A stretch of 64,000 nt of DNA from Davidsoniella eucalypti (taxonomy: Eukaryota; Ascomycota; Sordariomycetes; Microascales; Ceratocystidaceae). Positions within the stretch are counted from its first letter, which is position 1; the number at the start of each line of letters is the position of its first letter. The stretch is from assembly GCA_004009845.1 (NCBI GenBank), contig RMBW01000066.1, forward strand, positions 62,001 through 126,000. The letters are read 5' to 3'. Position numbers and translations under genes: made by a program. The notes beneath the pieces were generated by a model. It worked only from the letters and a program-made list of their open reading frames with translations. It was not told the origin of the DNA and made no database searches. This document shows, piece by piece, positions 46,748 through 57,822 of this stretch.

Positions 46748-47010
46748 CTCACCAAGGACTTCGATCTTGAGGAGACCGAGGAGGAGAAGACTGCCCGTGA
46801 GGCCGAGGAGAAGGAGTTCGAAGGTCTTGCCAAGTCCCTGAAGGATATCCTCGGCGACAAGATGGAGAAGGTAGTTGTCTCCCACAAGCTGGTTGGCGCT
46901 CCTTGCGTACCGGTCAGTTCGGTTGGTCTGCCAACATGGAGCGTATCATGAAGGCTCAGGCTCTGCGCGACACCTCCATGTCCTCTTACATGTCTTCCAA
47001 GAAGACCTTC
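46748..47010 (+). pseudogene. HSP90 gene fragment
   Basis: Translates to [20 protein letters not shown], then [20 protein letters not shown] and [11 protein letters not shown]. After a frame change it reads [20 protein letters not shown] and [13 protein letters not shown]. This is the highly conserved middle/C-terminal part of cytosolic HSP90. About 7 bp are missing after the cysteine (near 46906), where HSP90 has A-I-R-T. Homology begins abruptly at 46748-46750 and ends abruptly at about 47010. It covers roughly 90 of 700 residues and lies antiparallel to, and in contact with, the truncated aldolase. The codon use (C-ending) looks like that of a highly expressed gene and unlike the neighbours. 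Confidence 0.93.
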
Positions 47011-47497
47011 GCAATTGCCCAAAACTGGAGTCTACTAGCATATGGTCTGATAGTGGAAACAATTACCTGAAAAGGGAATGTACTACAAGACTCGAGGACT
47101 CGGACTCGGACTCCTTCTGTCTTTTTTTCTTTTTTTTTCGGCTGACGACATGTGTGTGACAAAGTTACATGCCATTGGTTATATTAGATAGACATGTGTA
47201 TGTATATATGTTCGTTTAGCCTAAGTAATATCCTGAAACCCCGAGCCGCGCTGGTTTTTCGACAGAATCCAATAGCCGAGAATGAGCATGCCTGATTGCT
47301 GAGCCGAACGCCAATATCAATGATGATCCCATGTATATATTGGATAGCTGTATGACAACACCTAGGCTTGCCATGTCCTCTCCAATTGCCATTGCGCGCA
47401 TAATGCAATGGATATATAATCTAGATGACTGAGCACTTCCAATAGTCCATCATGAGACCTCGGAAAGAGCAGGTGCACATGGAATCTCTGATGTCTT
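47011..47497. other. Intergenic stretch, no gene supported
   Basis: A minus-strand 61-codon frame (47216-47401) has a hydrophobic centre but no recognised family. The repeat ACTCGGACTCGGACTC lies near 47097-47112. Confidence 0.4.
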
Positions 47498-49330
47498 TCA
47501 TTCACCGGCCTCTTCATCAACACGCTGCCATTCGGTATAAAGATCTTTTTGTATAGTACTCATTGGCCAACTAGCGCGACTTTCACAAGCTTGGACAAGA
47601 TTTAAGATTGTGTTTCTTTCTGCTTGCGAATGCACACAAAGCCCAGCTATAGATTGAATTGTCAGTTTTTGATGATCTAGATCTAGTATCGATATCTTCT
47701 TGGACTTTCTTACCTCCAAAAAGGCAATGTGCAACAATCAGTTGACTACCTCGATCTTCTAGTGTTGTGGCTATTCCGCATATGGTTTTGACTGCCTCCG
47801 TCAATGCTTTCTGTTAGAATGAGGTGTATATTAGTTTCCACGTCCTATCCATAGTCACGTGTCAGTTAGACCTACTTGAATCTTGAGAAACTGTCCAAAC
47901 CCAGGTTTTGACGGCCGGTGGAGGGTGACGATGATCTTGGCAAAGCTAACAACCATGACAGCTACTGCATTTTCCGGAGGATGTATCCATATCGGCTGGA
48001 AAGAGCCCAGACTCGTCGCGTCTCTGTGTGGCACTGGAAGAGGCCTAAAATCCGAGCCCGCATTGTTTCCATCGATCCAACTGAGAAAGCAGTCCATCGC
48101 CATTGTTTGCTCTTCGTGCTACCACGTCCGGATCTTTACTGCTCGGGTCACCGCATGGGTTCGTATCTCCTAAAGCAGCGTAGTCGACAGCCTGACTAAG
48201 CAGGTAGGTGGCCCGATTGAGCAGTTCTGGCCTAGTTAGCTCTGGAATGCCGCGAAGTGGACGCCAGAAACTGAGGCACTTGCGTTTCTCCCAAAATGCG
48301 GCCCAGATATCTTGCCGAAGCCAAGCCCACCATGCAGCTTGGCGAAGACCGCCAGAGCCGCCGTTGATGCCTTGACCTCGCTGGATCCAAAATACACCTT
48401 TGAGATGCCGTTGCCAGTTGGACGGTGACTCGTCTAGCATCTCGTAGGTTGAGATTATTACTGAGGTGGCCAGGATTTCCTCGGAGAAAGCATAGCTGAT
48501 GTGACGCAAGGCAGTTTGAACGTAGCGGAGAGTCTCGTAATAATACTGGGTTGCTTGGGCATGTGTGGTAGCGTCCGGTGTCGACTCTTGATTTGGGGAA
48601 GCTAGTTTTTGCCTGATAGCATTATGTCGAGCACTCAAGGCTAAGATAGCCTTCATGAGGCCGACGTTCCGCACCTGTGACAGATAGCAGGAGTGTTTGA
48701 TTAGCTTTGGCATGGCCTAAAGATCACGAGTGAGGCAGACTTACAGCCAGCCGTATTGCATATGTTGAGAAATGCCTGTGAAGGTCAAATAGATCGAGCT
48801 ATATAGATGTATCGGCTGTGAGCAAGCGCCACAAAGACAGCTGTTTGAACGGTATAATGACATACCCAGCAAGATGCGTGATCTGCAAACTGACGAAGAA
48901 GGCCTGCTTCGAGGTCCAATAATTCGATGTCTTGAAGTTCTTGCCAAGGCAGCCGGCCCGTCACCAAGTTTGTCTCGGGTGAGATGGCCGATAACCGGGC
49001 ATAGAGGCCACCACTGCTTGTCTGGCTATGGGAAGCGCCATTTGATGGTCCTGTTGACGGACTTGGAGCCAGAGAAAACCCAGAGTCGGCCTGGGCAGCA
49101 TCAGTTGCCAGCAGGTCGAGCCACCGGACTGAGGCGTCCCCGGCAGTGAGAAGCAGCTCTGGAGTAGACGAATGGGTTTCTGGTGAATGGGCCCAAGCAT
49201 CTTGAGGATGATTGCTCGCGGCGGGGACTCCCGAAGATGCTATCTCGGTGCTCTGGTCTCTGGTTATGTTTTGTACGATAGGGCTGGAGGGGCAGAAGAG
49301 ATTGGCGTGAGTGACATTTACCAGTACTTT
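47498..49330 (-). pseudogene. Fungal transcription-factor (Fungal_trans_2-type) gene lacking its zinc cluster, frameshifted
   Basis: Exons inferred: up to 49330-48866, 48798-48745, 48674-47876, 47810-47714, 47646-47498; all introns (67, 70, 65, 67 bp) have canonical ends. The products join well: LLDLEAGLLRQFADHASCW, LDLFDLHRHFSTYAIRLA, VRNVGLMKAILALSARH, then the middle-homology region typical of Zn2Cys6 regulators (SNWQRHLKGVFWIQRGQG, FWEKRKCLSFWRPL). In exon 3 the frame breaks at about 48055-48062 (WKQCG to GSDFRPLPV). The exon is 799 bp, one more than a multiple of three, which agrees. The 5' end runs back only to about 49330, where stops and AT-rich DNA begin, and no C-x2-C-x6-C cluster is seen. 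Both lesions mean no working regulator. Its target, perhaps the neighbouring aldolase or transporter, is unknown. Confidence 0.82.
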
Positions 49331-50861
49331 TATTCATACCAAAAAGGTTTACTTTAGAGTATAACGATAGGCTACTTAACTATATCTAGCTACTAAATCT
49401 ATTCTTGTAATCCCAGTGGAGAGAAAACGATTGACAGAGGTTGTCAAGCTTAGAGAATATATGAAGTATTTGGCAACATTAAGAATTTTGGTCCATATTT
49501 GAAGTAATTTATCATACTCCCAAGCACTAAAATCTAGTCCCAAAAATAGCTTGTAAATTTATATGCATGTATACATATAACATAGTAAAATGGAATAGCT
49601 GCCTACCAAATAGCCTGCTTTTTGGCATGTTTGTTTCCTGGTGTTGACATAACTTTCGCTTATAACTAACTAAGTAGTGTAGAGCCTAGCAAGTAACTAA
49701 AAACAAGTCATTTCTCTAAATGATACAGGTATGATTAGTAGACACAACCTAATATAGATAACTATACATGCCTGACATGAAGTTAAAAGAATGGAAAGTC
49801 AATTGCAGATAGAAAGATTCTAGAAACCATAGAAAGTTTAAAGTGGCAAGTTTAGAGCAGCGGAAACCGAGAATTGAAGGTAAGAAGCTCATAGGTGTGT
49901 CCATGAAAGAAGACTATGATGAGCATGCAAGCCAAGTTCACGGATTAACTTCTCTACCCGCTTAGTTAGGCTCACAGAAGAATACATATGGACTAATTGA
50001 TTCAGTTTGTGCCAGCTAAAGCCTATATCTCCTTCTTCTACCCATCAAATTTGTAGTCCTTATTTCATCAAGCTATAAACTCTGTGCCTCACCTTGATGT
50101 CACCCATGCCGTGACAGGACAACTCAGAAAGAAGCTAGTATCCTAGTGCTGTAACCCGTGTAACAGTTGAAAATATATTCAATCTGCTAAAGTGTTTTCT
50201 TTACAAGGTTTCGTTGCACATTACCCTCCTTTACAAAGTCAGCTACGATTTCAATGGGCATCGTACAAGATTAGCAGTTGTTCAAAGAAAAAAAAAGAAA
50301 AAAGGCAGAAAACAGTAAGGGTACTAAACCCTATGGATAATTTCCTATTTGGGACAAGTGAGTTTTCTCTTATAGTGTTACCTCAATACTATAGTTCCTG
50401 GACATAGACTCTATAAATATGGTTCTTATCCTTTGAATATGATGTAGTCTTGCATGGTATTTCTGTGTGTTGTCTAGTTGTATGTCTACTACTACAAACC
50501 GTAGAGTAGTAGAAACCATGAATAAGGTAAAAGGACTTATTCTCGCCAATATATATACCTAGTAGTTAACACAGTTTTACGCAAGTAAGAAGACCTAGGA
50601 GAAAGTTTCCCCTAGGCGTAGCAATGCACCGCCCGAGTTAGGTTATAAGAAATACAAAGAAAAATAAATAGTTAAAAAAATAATAAAGCATGCCCTTCAA
50701 CGCCTACCTCTCTGTGCCGAGTGTAGGACCCCGGTATCAAACTGTTTATACACGGCCGTCTATGGCCAACTCAGGCTCTATTCCAAGCCCGACACTTCAT
50801 GTCGTCATCATACAGTACGTTCTCTTGTGAAAAAAAAAACCGTGAAGAGTTACGGACTCCT
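49331..50861. other. AT-rich intergenic gap
   Basis: No coding frame or RNA gene recognised. The stretch separates the accessory island from NFS1 and is clearly AT-richer than the coding DNA on either side. The missing zinc-cluster exon of the regulator is not in it. Confidence 0.55.
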
Positions 50862-52684
50862 CTAATGCTGGCTCCACTGGATGGTGTTCAGATCGATGCC
50901 TGCCTGAACCATTTCCCAGAGAGGGCTCAGCTCACGCAAGAATGACACACGCTCAAGCATGGCTTTTAGCACATAGTCAATCTCATCGTCAGTAGTGAAG
51001 CGGCCGATACCGAACCGAATACTGCTGTGGGCGCTCTCGTCACTGTTTCCAAGTGCACGCAGAACATAAGACGGCTCAAGTGAGGCCGATGTGCAGGCAC
51101 TGCCCGATGACAAAGCAATGTCCTTCAACGCCATGAGCAGAGACTCACCCTCGACATAAGCAAAAGAAACATTCACGCAGCCGGGATAGAAGTGGTTTGG
51201 GTCACCATTCTGGCTAGTGTGCTCCATAGCGAGCAGGCCATTGAGAAGGCGGTCTGAGAGGTACTTGATCCGCTTGGTATCATACTGGAAAGCAATGTTA
51301 GCTATTGATTCATCAATTCATGGAGAGATGTCAAGTGAAATAGAATTTCGGGGGACCAGTATCAGAAGTTGCTTTTTAACGACAAACCACGCCAAAAGGG
51401 TTATTCAGAAAGCCATGCATGTAAAGTTGGAGCAAGTCATCATTCTGGTTGTAAGGAAGGAGAAAGGTTTCAAGGTTGTAAACTTGAAGAAAACTTACAT
51501 CCATCTCTTCACGCGCGATGCGGCACGCTTCACCAAAGCCGACAACCAAAGGAGGTGCCAGCGTACCGCTTCGCAGACCACGCTCTTGACCGCCACCAGT
51601 GATGATGGGGTCAAGACGTACACGAGGTCGCCGGCGCACGTAGCAAGCACCGATGCCCATAGGGCCATATATCTTGTGCGACGAGATCGACATCAAATCA
51701 ATGTTCATGGCGTTAACATCCAAAGGAATCTTTCCAACGGCCTGAGCGCCATCGGAATGGAAGAAAATCTTTCTTTCGCGGCACATCTTTCCGATCTCGG
51801 CTAATGGCTGGATCACACCGATCTCGTTGTTGACGGCCATGATGCTGACAAGACAAGTTTCAGGCCGAATAGCAGCACGAAGTTCATCAAGATCAACCAA
51901 TCCACCCTGCTTGACAGGAAGATAGGTGATCTCGAAGCCCTCATCCTGCAAATGTCTGCAGCTGTCTAGAACGCACTTGTGCTCTGTCTGGGTAGTGATG
52001 ATGTGGGTCTTCTTCTTGCCAGAACGCTTGAAGAAGCGGGCAACACCCTTGATGCTCATATTGTTGGACTCAGTAGCACCGCTGGTGAAGATGATCTCCT
52101 TGGGGTCGGCGCCGATAAGAGAAGCGACCTCGACTCTAGCCTTTTCAACGGCCTGCTCACTTTCCCAGCCGTAGGCGTGTGTGCGAGAATGGGGATTGCC
52201 ATAAACATTGATGTAGTATGGAAGCATAGCATCGAGAACTCTGGGATCGACGGGAGTGGTGGCCTGCATATCTAAGTAGATAGGGCGGCCTTCATTGGGG
52301 ATAGTAGCCTCTTTTAGCACTTCTATAAGAAAGGAATCGCGGCATTTGTCAGCAAATCGATGTTCAAGGAGGGAGAGCAGAAAGATTGATATTGGCATGT
52401 TACTCACCCGCCATGGCACTCTCGTGAGCTCCCTCCTGAACAATGACACTGGGAGTAAATGTGCTAATCTCCTTGGCATCAAGCTTGATGGCAGCTTCAG
52501 CCTGTACTGAGGCGCTATCTTGTCTTGAGCTCGAGATGAGTCTTCTCTGAATGGCGCCCACTGAAGGGGCCAAAGCAGCTCTAGTCGACACAGCTGTGCG
52601 TAAGGCACCTGGCTGGGTGACGGTACCACGGCCACATGCCTGAAGAGTCTGCCTTAATAAGGCTGATGATGCAAAGTTAGGCAT
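50862..52684 (-). CDS. NFS1: Mitochondrial cysteine desulfurase Nfs1
   Basis: Pyridoxal-phosphate enzyme that takes sulfur from cysteine for iron-sulfur cluster assembly and tRNA thiolation, acting in mitochondria with Isd11 and the Isu scaffold. Exons 52684-52408, 52322-51499 and 51284-50862 (introns 85 and 214 bp) give 507 residues, normal for fungi. An arginine/serine/alanine-rich presequence (RRLISSSRQ near 50) fits mitochondrial import. Conserved features: [42 protein letters not shown], the substrate-site TEHKCV, the PLP lysine K309 in ISSHKIYGP, and the mobile catalytic-cysteine loop [13 protein letters not shown] (C431). A conserved C-terminal tail ends NTIQWSQH. The start ATG was chosen as the first giving the presequence. 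Divergent from the BAR-SH3 gene. Confidence 0.97.
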
Positions 52685-53848
52685 TATCAAGAAGAAAAAG
52701 GAGAAAAATCAAAGAAGTAGATGAGAGAAAGTCAGAGATTGAATGAAGGAGAAATTTGAGTGCAGAAAAATATTCATGAATGTGGAAAAGCTTGGACCTT
52801 TTTCCCTGTCATCTCGCATTATCCCCGGCTCCGCTATTGTGCTGTGGCGGTATATTATATAGGCCGAACGTGGTGTGTGGCGTGACGAATATCATTGGCT
52901 AGAAGCGCCTCTTCACCGCAGGGCAGACAGTAGGTTCAATATTATGTATAATACGTTTGTACGGACAACGGCGATAACTCCGCTTTAGAAAAAAATAAAC
53001 ACCGAATATCGTATGAAAACACTGCCAATCTACATCTAACTCCATCAACAGCTAACATGTCGCAAAATGGGCATTGCAGTCGAGAGAGCCATGTTTAAGC
53101 ACTTGGCTTAACAGCCCGGTCGCAGCCATGGACTTGCTGGCTTCCGGTGTTCCTCGTTAAGTCATCCCAATGCGGCGATTTGCACTGTGATTGATTGTAC
53201 GTATCTTTTGTCTGGTTTCATCATTGGCGGTCGGCTGACTAAGAAAGCTACAGCTAGAAAGGTTTACTCCGCCACAGTCAGCACCATTGAGGCTGCCCCG
53301 CCGCCACAGACAATCATCGTCATACCCCATTCCAATGCCAACTTTGTTCGTCTACCGCCCACCCAATGCAACTCTAGCTCGCTCTGATCGCACTAGTACT
53401 AGAGCAGCTGTACTAGAGCAGCCGCAGGTTCACTTACTAGCAGTAAGCATATCTGCAGCTACCACCAAGAACAGAAGAACTGTTGCAGCTGATGCCGTTC
53501 TTCCATGCTGTCTGACTGTCTGATAGACCAAATCCTTGGCATTCCTTGACCACAGGCATCCATATATCTATCGCCTTTGCTTTCATCCCACTGCCACTGT
53601 ATGAACCTCAAGTATTTCGGGCCTTAAACCCCAGCTGGCGGCCTCTTCTGTCCTCTATAACCATCTCTAGCAACAAAATAAGCAAAAAAAATTCGAGCCA
53701 CAGCGCGACCTTGCAACAGCTCCTCATCTATCGTCAATCCTTTCTAGCGCCCAACACCAATTGCATATCTGATCATATGCAGTTTTCTTTCCTACAACCC
53801 TCATTCGACCGTTAGCATCTCCATCCACACCACACAACAGCCAGCATC
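52685..53848. promoter_or_regulatory. Divergent promoter region between NFS1 and the BAR-SH3 gene
   Basis: A 1.16-kb spacer between two outward-facing starts. TACTAGAGCAGC occurs twice (about 53396-53424). The last 300 bp are C/T- and A-rich, as in a leader of the right-hand gene. Short frames inside it are not convincing. Confidence 0.5.
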
Positions 53849-55671
53849 ATGAGTTTCAAAGGCTTACAAAAGTCTATACAACGGGTGAGTTTTCTCTTCT
53901 GTTAAGTCCTCCTCTAGAAACTCGTCTTGCGCGCCAGTGACCCCCTCGTTCCCTCTGTTCCGGGGCTTCCAGATATAATCAAAAGAAAAAAATTAAAAAA
54001 TGCCCACACATTGAAGGTGCTCAATCAACTATACAAATATCGCACCACTATACGAGATGTGTCGTTTACCTCTACCCATTGCGCACTTCTCTACATATGT
54101 AGACTAGAGGCTCCATGTGAAACCATCCATGCAGCATTCGACAACCACGCTGCGAGGTGGTAGCTGGAAAATAAGTGAATCATGCAGCAGAACCAAGAAG
54201 CTAATCGCCTTCGCCTCGCATCTGAGGATATCATTCATATAGGCACCGCAACAGTTCCGAGTCAAGTTCAACATTGGTGAGCATACGAAAGATGCTGTCT
54301 ATGGCGATGCCGAACGTCGTTTCGCCGAGCTTGAAACCGAGACCAAACGCCTTCACGATGAAAGCAAAAAGTACTTCGAGGCCATCAACGGCATGCTGAA
54401 CCATCAGCTTGAGTTCAGTAAAGCCATGACCGAAATCTACAAGCCCATTTCCGGACGCATGAGTGACCCTGATTCAATGAAGATCGAGGGAAACCCTGAT
54501 GGCATCCGTGCCTGCGAAGAGTACGAAGCTGTGGTCAAGGACCTCCAGGAAACCTTAAAACCAGAACTCGAAATGATCGATTCGCGGATTATTCGTCCTG
54601 CCAACGATCTTCTCGATGTTATCAAAGTTATTCGCAAAACCGCCGTCAAGCGTGACCACAAGCAACTCGATCATGATAGATACCAAGCCACACTCAAGAA
54701 GCTACAAGACAAGAAAGAGCGCACTGCAAAGGACGAAAAGAACATGTGGAAGGCTGAGAACGACGTTGAGCAATCGACCCAAGAATTTAACTACTACAAC
54801 GATCTACTCAAGGACGAGCTACCCAAGCTCTTCCAACTGGAAACCGAGTTTATTCAACCACTATTCCAGTCCTTCTACTATATGCAACTCAATGTCTTCT
54901 ACACTCTCCACGAGAAGATGCAGCAGGTCGATATCGGCTACTTTGACCTCACACTAGACATCGAGGAAGCCTTCATTGCGAAGCGCGGAGACGTCCAAGA
55001 AAGAGCAGAGGCTCTTACGATTGTACGTTTCAAAACGACCGGCCGTCCTAGACCACCCAAGTTTGCCAAGCCTGCTCTAGAGGGTAGAACACCTAGATTG
55101 CTCACTGCTGGTCCGTCAGCGGCTGCGAACAGGCCATCGCCGCCTCCCACTGTGAACACACATGCATTGCCCGCGCCCGAAAGCAGTTCCTCGGTGCCTG
55201 CCTTTGCCTCGTCATCAGCGGCGTCTCGATTCCAGTCTAGAAGGGCTGAAGCTGAAGCTGCGCCCCCACCATACTCGCCCATAAAGTCTCCGGCATATTC
55301 ATCGGGCTCAGTAAGCCCCAGTTTACAAATGGCTGCAGCTGCAAAGGCCAAGCCACCTCCGCCAAAGCCCAAGCCTAGCAGACTCAGCGCGAATCCGATG
55401 GCCGCTGTCGAGACGGTGACTGCGCTATATGACTATGCGGCACAGGCTGAAGGCGACTTGAACTTCCAAACAGGCGATATCATCGAAATCATAACTCGGA
55501 CAAATAATAGCAACGAGTGGTGGACTGGACGACTAAACGGTCGTGAAGGACAATTTCCCGGTAAGTATTCTCATATCATCCCGACTAAATAGCGGTGAAT
55601 TAGAAACTCATAGTATCACTAACAAAATAAATCTGTTCTCTTTCATAGGCAATTATGTCCAACTGAAATAA
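53849..55671 (+). CDS. RVS167: BAR-SH3 amphiphysin-like protein (Rvs167/Hob1 family)
   Basis: Membrane-curving adaptor acting with Rvs161 at endocytic actin patches. Exons 53849-53884 (MSFKGLQKSIQR), 54243-55560 and 55649-55671 (NYVQLK), with introns of 358 and 88 bp; phases agree and give 458 residues. The BAR domain spans about 1-235 (QFRVKFNIGEHTKDAVYGDA, FNYYNDLLKDELPKLFQLE, FYYMQLNVFYTLHEKM). A Pro/Ala/Ser-rich linker (APPPYSPIKSP, KPPPPKPKPS) follows. The SH3 domain at about 398-458 has ALYDYAAQAEGDLNFQTGD, EWWTGRLNGREGQFPG and the final NYVQL split off by the last intron. Reading through that intron would end the protein early in SHIIPTK, so the spliced form is preferred. The first intron is long for this locus; a further small exon inside it cannot be excluded. 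Confidence 0.95.
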
Positions 55672-57492
55672 GTCTGCTCAGGCACCATTGCTGGCTAAGC
55701 CATATATCGGTCAATTTCAATATTCTTTTCATTCTTTTTCCCCCCTCACACCCTCATCGATCTTTCACAGCTGTACATATCTATTTACTCTCATGGTTGG
55801 GTGCATCTGAAGACTATCGGAAGTCTTAGGAGTCTTTTTTCATTATTTTTGTCCTGTTCTTTCTCCTACTTCCTTGTTATTCCTTTTTTTTTTCTTGATC
55901 GAAAGTGACTTTCTGCATTTGCAAGGCAAAGTATTCATATGTGTTTAGGAAGTGTTTATCATAGAGTTATCTCTTTTGTCTTATCTTCTATTAGATCATT
56001 TATGTAAAGATTATTCATTTACCAATGCATATTTTTATTCTTGACTAGCACACAGTTGTAGATTTTCTGACTTAGTCTTTCAACTAAGTCTTTTCATAAG
56101 TTGGGATGATAGATTGAATTGTCTATTCAATTTTAGTGCGAGAATATACGTGACGTCACCGACGTTAAATTGTATAGGTATCTATTCAATTAACCCTAAT
56201 ATGGTGGTACTTGTAGGGTTCGAGTATCGTTTACTCAATAATCTTCCTAGTTAAAGGGGATCATTCGTCTACTAATCAAGTATAAATCTCCGTTACTTTG
56301 AGGCCCTTTTAAAGTAGAACGATAGCCTCAAACATTCACATCGACATGTAGTAGTCGGCCTCAAAAAAAAAAAGTGTCTAGGGTTAATTGTAGAAACCGG
56401 GATAGTTATAGAACTTTTCTTTGTGTTTCCCTCCCACTCCCATATTTTATTTATTTAAAGACGACAAAAGATCGACATGTATTCCGGTGATCAATTGGAT
56501 TTGCTGCCCTGCTAGTTTGTAGAAATATTATCAATACAAGGTGATCGAGATTTTTCCTTCTCAAAGATATACCCCAACTTGGCATATATCAAGTTGTTCC
56601 AAAGTTGACTAGAACACTATAGTTATTGACAATCACATGTGAGGCCAGCATATCTTATTCCATAGAGAGGAGGGTGTCTAATAAGGGAAGAAGAATAGAG
56701 GTTGGTCTAGACTAGTTGGTCGATCATATTTGAGAACGCCTTGAATAGGTGTGTTGAATTCATGTTAGAAATTCCCCTCGGGTTTCTTTTGAAGCAAGAC
56801 GATCGTCAAAACTTCCTAGTTCGCTAAGGAAGTGGGTAAAAAGATGTTCACTTTTACTTTCCAGATAGAGTCCATTATTGTTGCTGATAACGGGGAATCT
56901 TTGTACAAGTTTCCTTTTTTTTCTTTTCTTCTTACTTTCATCTATAGCTGATTTTCCTTCTTTGCCTTGTTTTATTCAAACTACTTTGATTCGGCCGTGA
57001 GATTATTTTTTTTCCTTCTTTCTTCTTCTTCGTTATATACAATTCTAGTAGCGAGCCACAAATGGGGCAACTTCAACCTCTCGACTAACTCAAGAAGATC
57101 AGGACTTTACTGTTGATCAATCAATAGAGAATCGGCTTGGATGAAACGGCGGTAGTCGGTAGTAGACAGTAAATGTCCAATGTGTAGACTAAGAGAAGTG
57201 TGGCCTGGCAAAGCTGATGGACTGTGCATGTCAGAAGCCCGTGTAGGCTTTGAGTTCATTAATGGCCATCAAAAGGTCATAATTCTGTCGATCTACTCTT
57301 TCACCGCATTGGCAGGGAACTACGTTCGTTTATGGCAGTTCAGGCGGTATACTCTAATATCACGTCACGTATTGAATGTTACAAATCATATATGGCTAGA
57401 GCACACCGACGTTAGGTTGCTATGTACCTAGTTTGAGTATTAGATAAGGAGTTTGACACGTAAAGCCATCGCTTCTGACCGCCGTTTGCAGG

Positions 57493-57498
<6 letters not shown>

Positions 57499-57528
<30 letters not shown>
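57499..57528 (+). repeat. (AG)15 microsatellite
   Basis: Fifteen uninterrupted AG dinucleotides. Confidence 0.95.
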
Positions 57529-57529
<1 letters not shown>

Positions 57530-57795
57530 AGAAATGTGATACTCGGCTATATCCCACAGACAAGAAGTAGATAGCTCATGAACAGCCCATTAGGCGATAG
57601 GTTCTAGATTCTATCTTGTAACGGCAGAGTGTTTGAGTCGATGTATGAGGTGTGTCTTCTCGTCACCTCTCCGAATACGACGTGACGCAAAAGACAATCC
57701 TTGTAGAAACGGAAAAGGGAGAGACTGTAACTCATACTAATAAAGATATCATGGCCTCAACAACTGACTTTTGAAAGTTTTCCTTGTACGAGACC

Positions 57796-57822
57796 TTTTT
57801 TTTTTTTTTTTTTTTTTTTTTT
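57796..57822 (+). repeat. Poly-T tract (27 T)
   Basis: Twenty-seven consecutive T. It could be the A-tail of something inserted on the minus strand, but no retroposed gene body was recognised to its right, so a simple tract is more likely. Confidence 0.9.

Noticed and set aside
46732..47022. Minus-strand 96-codon frame opposite the HSP90 fragment, considered as the aldolase first exon.
   Set aside because: It is the antisense of HSP90 coding DNA. It does not resemble an aldolase N-terminus and joins the next exon in the wrong phase.
51217..51804. Plus-strand frame of 195 codons overlapping NFS1.
   Set aside because: It is the complement of NFS1 exons 2 and 3 and the 214-bp intron; NFS1 itself is unambiguous.
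57796..57822. T27 as the tail of a retroposed gene or LINE on the minus strand.
   Set aside because: No gene body, reverse transcriptase motif or target-site duplication was recognised next to it.
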